Shown here piece after piece: positions 60,854-64,000 of a stretch of 64,000 nucleotides of DNA (its first letter is position 1; the number at the start of each line of letters is the position of its first letter). The position numbers were made by a program, and so were the translations under genes. This DNA comes from Rhizobium sp. G21 (GTDB lineage: Bacteria; Pseudomonadota; Alphaproteobacteria; Rhizobiales; Rhizobiaceae). The notes beneath the pieces are model-generated. The model made no database searches. It saw only the letters and a list, made by a program, of their open reading frames with translations, and was not told the DNA's origin. The stretch lies in assembly GCF_014158035.1 (NCBI RefSeq), contig NZ_JACFXW010000001.1, forward strand, positions 496,001 through 560,000, read 5' to 3'.

Positions 60854-60884
60854 GGCCCGGAAGCATCGCTTCCGGGCCTTTTTT
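60854..60884 (+). terminator. Intrinsic terminator after the old yellow enzyme gene
   Basis: Perfect 11-bp stem GGCCCGGAAGC / GCTTCCGGGCC with a 3-nt loop and six T. It lies between convergent genes (OYE and pyrG); A-residues before the stem allow weaker use on the other strand. Confidence 0.9.
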
Positions 60885-60902
60885 AATTCTGCTCTTGGAC
60901 GA

Positions 60903-62542
<1,640 letters not shown>

Positions 62543-62617
62543 TTACTGCGTCCCGGCTGATTCCGCCAGTCCTGATTTCAACTTCATGCGAAATTGGAAC
62601 TGCTCGCGCATTCCCAA

Positions 62618-62648
62618 CAAAAAACCGGCAGGTCCAGCCTGCCGGTTC
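62618..62648 (-). terminator. Intrinsic terminator after secG
   Basis: Minus strand AACCGGCAGG / CCTGCCGGTT stem, 5-nt loop, then TTTTT. It lies 22 nt after the secG stop and before pyrG. Confidence 0.85.
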
Positions 62649-62669
62649 TGTCAGCCATCGAAGGCCTCG

Positions 62670-63209
62670 TTATTGCGCGGGCGTCTGCTGCCCGCCGGCG
62701 GCCGGCGCGGTGGCCGCGCCCGAAGGCTGGGCCGGGGTCGCGGCAGGCTCGGCGGGCGTCGCCGCGGGCTGGGCCGGGGCCGCCGCCGGCTGGGCCGGAG
62801 TGACGGCGGGAGCCGCAGCGCCGTTCTGGGCGGGCGTCGCCGCATTGGTGTTGTCGCCGCCGGTCGGGATGGCGTTGGGATCAGCGGGCTTGGCTTCCGG
62901 CTTGTTGCCGCCGAGCGAGTCGAGCAAGCCGTTCGGGTTGGAGCCCGAGGTGCTGGTCGGCAGCTGGTTCAGGATGTCGGTCGGCTTGGCCTCATACCGG
63001 GCCAGCAGGCCGAGACCGAGCGACGTGATGAAGAACAGCGCGGCGAGAATCGCCGTGGTGCGGGTCAGCGCGTTGGCCGCGCCGCGGGCGCTCATGAAGC
63101 CCGAGCCGCCGCCGATGCCGAGGCCGCCGCCTTCGGAACGCTGGATGAGCACCACGCCGACAAGCGCCAGCACGATCATCAGATGGATCACGATCAATAC
63201 GGTCTGCAT
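62670..63209 (-). CDS. secG: Preprotein translocase subunit SecG with long Ala/Pro tail
   Basis: 179 residues. Two transmembrane helices (IVIHLMIVLALVGVVLIQRS and TTAILAALFFITSLGLGLLA) around GGGLGIGGGSGFMSARGAAN, the SecG core, part of the SecYEG channel. Residues from about 85 to the end form an Ala/Pro/Gln/Thr tail with imperfect repeats of the type APAQPAATPAEP. Tails are common in alphaproteobacterial SecG, but this one makes up half of the protein. ATG 63209 with AGGATAGGA upstream. Confidence 0.94.
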   Translation of the reverse strand: MQTVLIVIHLMIVLALVGVVLIQRSEGGGLGIGGGSGFMSARGAANALTRTTAILAALFFITSLGLGLLARYEAKPTDILNQLPTSTSGSNPNGLLDSLGGNKPEAKPADPNAIPTGGDNTNAATPAQNGAAAPAVTPAQPAAAPAQPAATPAEPAATPAQPSGAATAPAAGGQQTPAQ

Positions 63210-63340
63210 AAGTCCTATCCTGTTTGGGCTCTTTCCGGAAAAAGCCCAGTTTCGCGGGCGCTCTTACACGAGCGCACGCCGATTTGAAAGCCCCCGGCGA
63301 GCGAAATGCGGGGATCGCCCCGCGATCAGGCAGATGCGGA

Positions 63341-64000
63341 TCAGGAGATCAGCGTCTCATACACGCCGCAAATGGCGAGGAAGTCGGATGATTTCAAGCT
63401 CGCCCCGCCGATCAGCGCGCCGTCGACATTGTCGACCGCCATCAGTTCCGCGGCGTTGGACGGCTTGACCGAGCCGCCATAGAGAATGCGCATCTTGCCG
63501 CCCTCGTCGCCGAAGCGCGCGACGAGCTCCTTGCGCATGAAGGCGTGCGCCTCGGCGACGTCAGCCGCCGTCGGCGTCAACCCGGTGCCGATCGCCCAGA
63601 CGGGCTCATAGGCGATCACGGTGTTCTCGGCGGTCGCCGCATCCGGCACGGAGCCGGCGAGCTGCGTTTCCAGCACGTCGAGCGTCTGGCCGCCCTTGCG
63701 CTCGGCTTCGGTCTCGCCGATGCAGACGATGGCCGTGAGATCGGCCGCATGCGCCGCTTCCGCCTTGGCGCGCACCAGCGCGTCGTTTTCGCCATGCAGC
63801 GTGCGGCGTTCGGAATGGCCGACGATCACATGCGTGCCGAAGCAATCGGCGATCATGTCTGCGGAAATGTCGCCGGTATAGGCGCCGGATTGCGCGGTGT
63901 GGCAATCCTGGGCGCCGATTTCCAGCGGGCTGTCGGTCAAAAGCGCGGTCGCGACATAGAGGAGCGTGGCCGGCGGGCAGATCAGCATGTCGATCTTGCC
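63341..64000 (-). CDS. tpiA: Triose-phosphate isomerase, C-terminal part (cut by window edge)
   Basis: C-terminal 219 residues or so; the 5' end lies beyond base 64000. Interconverts DHAP and glyceraldehyde 3-phosphate. Catalytic His in [14 protein letters not shown], catalytic Glu in [19 protein letters not shown], and phosphate loop [15 protein letters not shown] with [10 protein letters not shown]. The tpiA-secG-pyrG order is standard for Hyphomicrobiales. Confidence 0.95.
   Translation of the reverse strand, partial: GKIDMLICPPATLLYVATALLTDSPLEIGAQDCHTAQSGAYTGDISADMIADCFGTHVIVGHSERRTLHGENDALVRAKAEAAHAADLTAIVCIGETEAERKGGQTLDVLETQLAGSVPDAATAENTVIAYEPVWAIGTGLTPTAADVAEAHAFMRKELVARFGDEGGKMRILYGGSVKPSNAAELMAVDNVDGALIGGASLKSSDFLAICGVYETLIS

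Noticed and set aside
63225..63247. Hairpin between tpiA and secG as a terminator
   Set aside because: GGGCTCTTTCC/GGAAAAAGCCC has a mismatch and no U-run in the tpiA direction; tpiA and secG may well be co-transcribed.

Overview
The window comes from a high-GC alphaproteobacterium, almost certainly of the order Hyphomicrobiales (Rhizobiales). The evidence is gene order and lineage-typical families: dusB(nifR3)-ntrB-ntrC-ntrY-ntrX followed by dat, hfq and hflX; a fused ispDF next to a C-terminal-only cinA; cysG-DUF2849-cysI-DUF934; tpiA-secG-pyrG; a class I phaC; and a BA14K-type secreted protein. Genus cannot be fixed from this window alone.

Layout. 1-2.5 kb: start of pcm (cut by the left edge), two tRNA-Asn, tRNA-Cys, small proteins and a BA14K protein. 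2.6-8.8 kb: photolyase, cyclopropane fatty acid synthase, and a sulfur/cysteine group (cysK, AlaX-type editing protein, sseA, GNAT). 8.9-16.9 kb: alanine dehydrogenase with a divergent Lrp/AsnC regulator, the assimilatory sulfite reduction operon (cysG-DUF2849-cysI-DUF934, minus strand), a ParDE-like toxin-antitoxin pair, a nucleoside deaminase and mazG. 16.9-30.6 kb: GGDEF protein, hflX, hfq, dat, the NtrYX and NtrBC nitrogen two-component systems, dusB, ispDF, cinA and ratA. 30.8-35.2 kb: two tRNA-Asp and three tRNA-Glu with near-identical promoters, a CoA-transferase, a 2H phosphoesterase-like protein, and a small AT-richer island between tRNA-Glu copies. 35.3-46.2 kb: recJ, hom, an aminotransferase, a lipoprotein, phaC, a YeiH exporter with divergent LysR regulator, map and radC. 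46.2-56.8 kb is the most accessory-looking part: a membrane-embedded patatin, a GMC oxidoreductase and a di-haem cytochrome c lipoprotein on the minus strand, then a divergent DUF4331-DUF4198-HupE/UreJ operon. 56.8-59.5 kb: a GbcA/GbcB-like Rieske monooxygenase and reductase preceded by a clear cobalamin riboswitch on the same strand. 59.7-64 kb: an old yellow enzyme, pyrG, secG and tpiA (cut by the right edge).

Two points stand out. First, the cobalamin riboswitch sits in front of a glycine-betaine-type Rieske demethylase operon, not in front of a cobalamin synthesis, transport or isozyme gene; this suggests oxygen-dependent demethylation is switched on when B12 is scarce. Second, at least fifteen genes, many of them essential (pyrG) or core (recJ, radC, cysK, ntrY), are broken by a single-base frame slip, most often one base short in a run of A, G, C or T. 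This is best read as residual indel error in a long-read assembly and not as mass pseudogenisation. I therefore give each such gene as one CDS across the break and mark the position of the slip.
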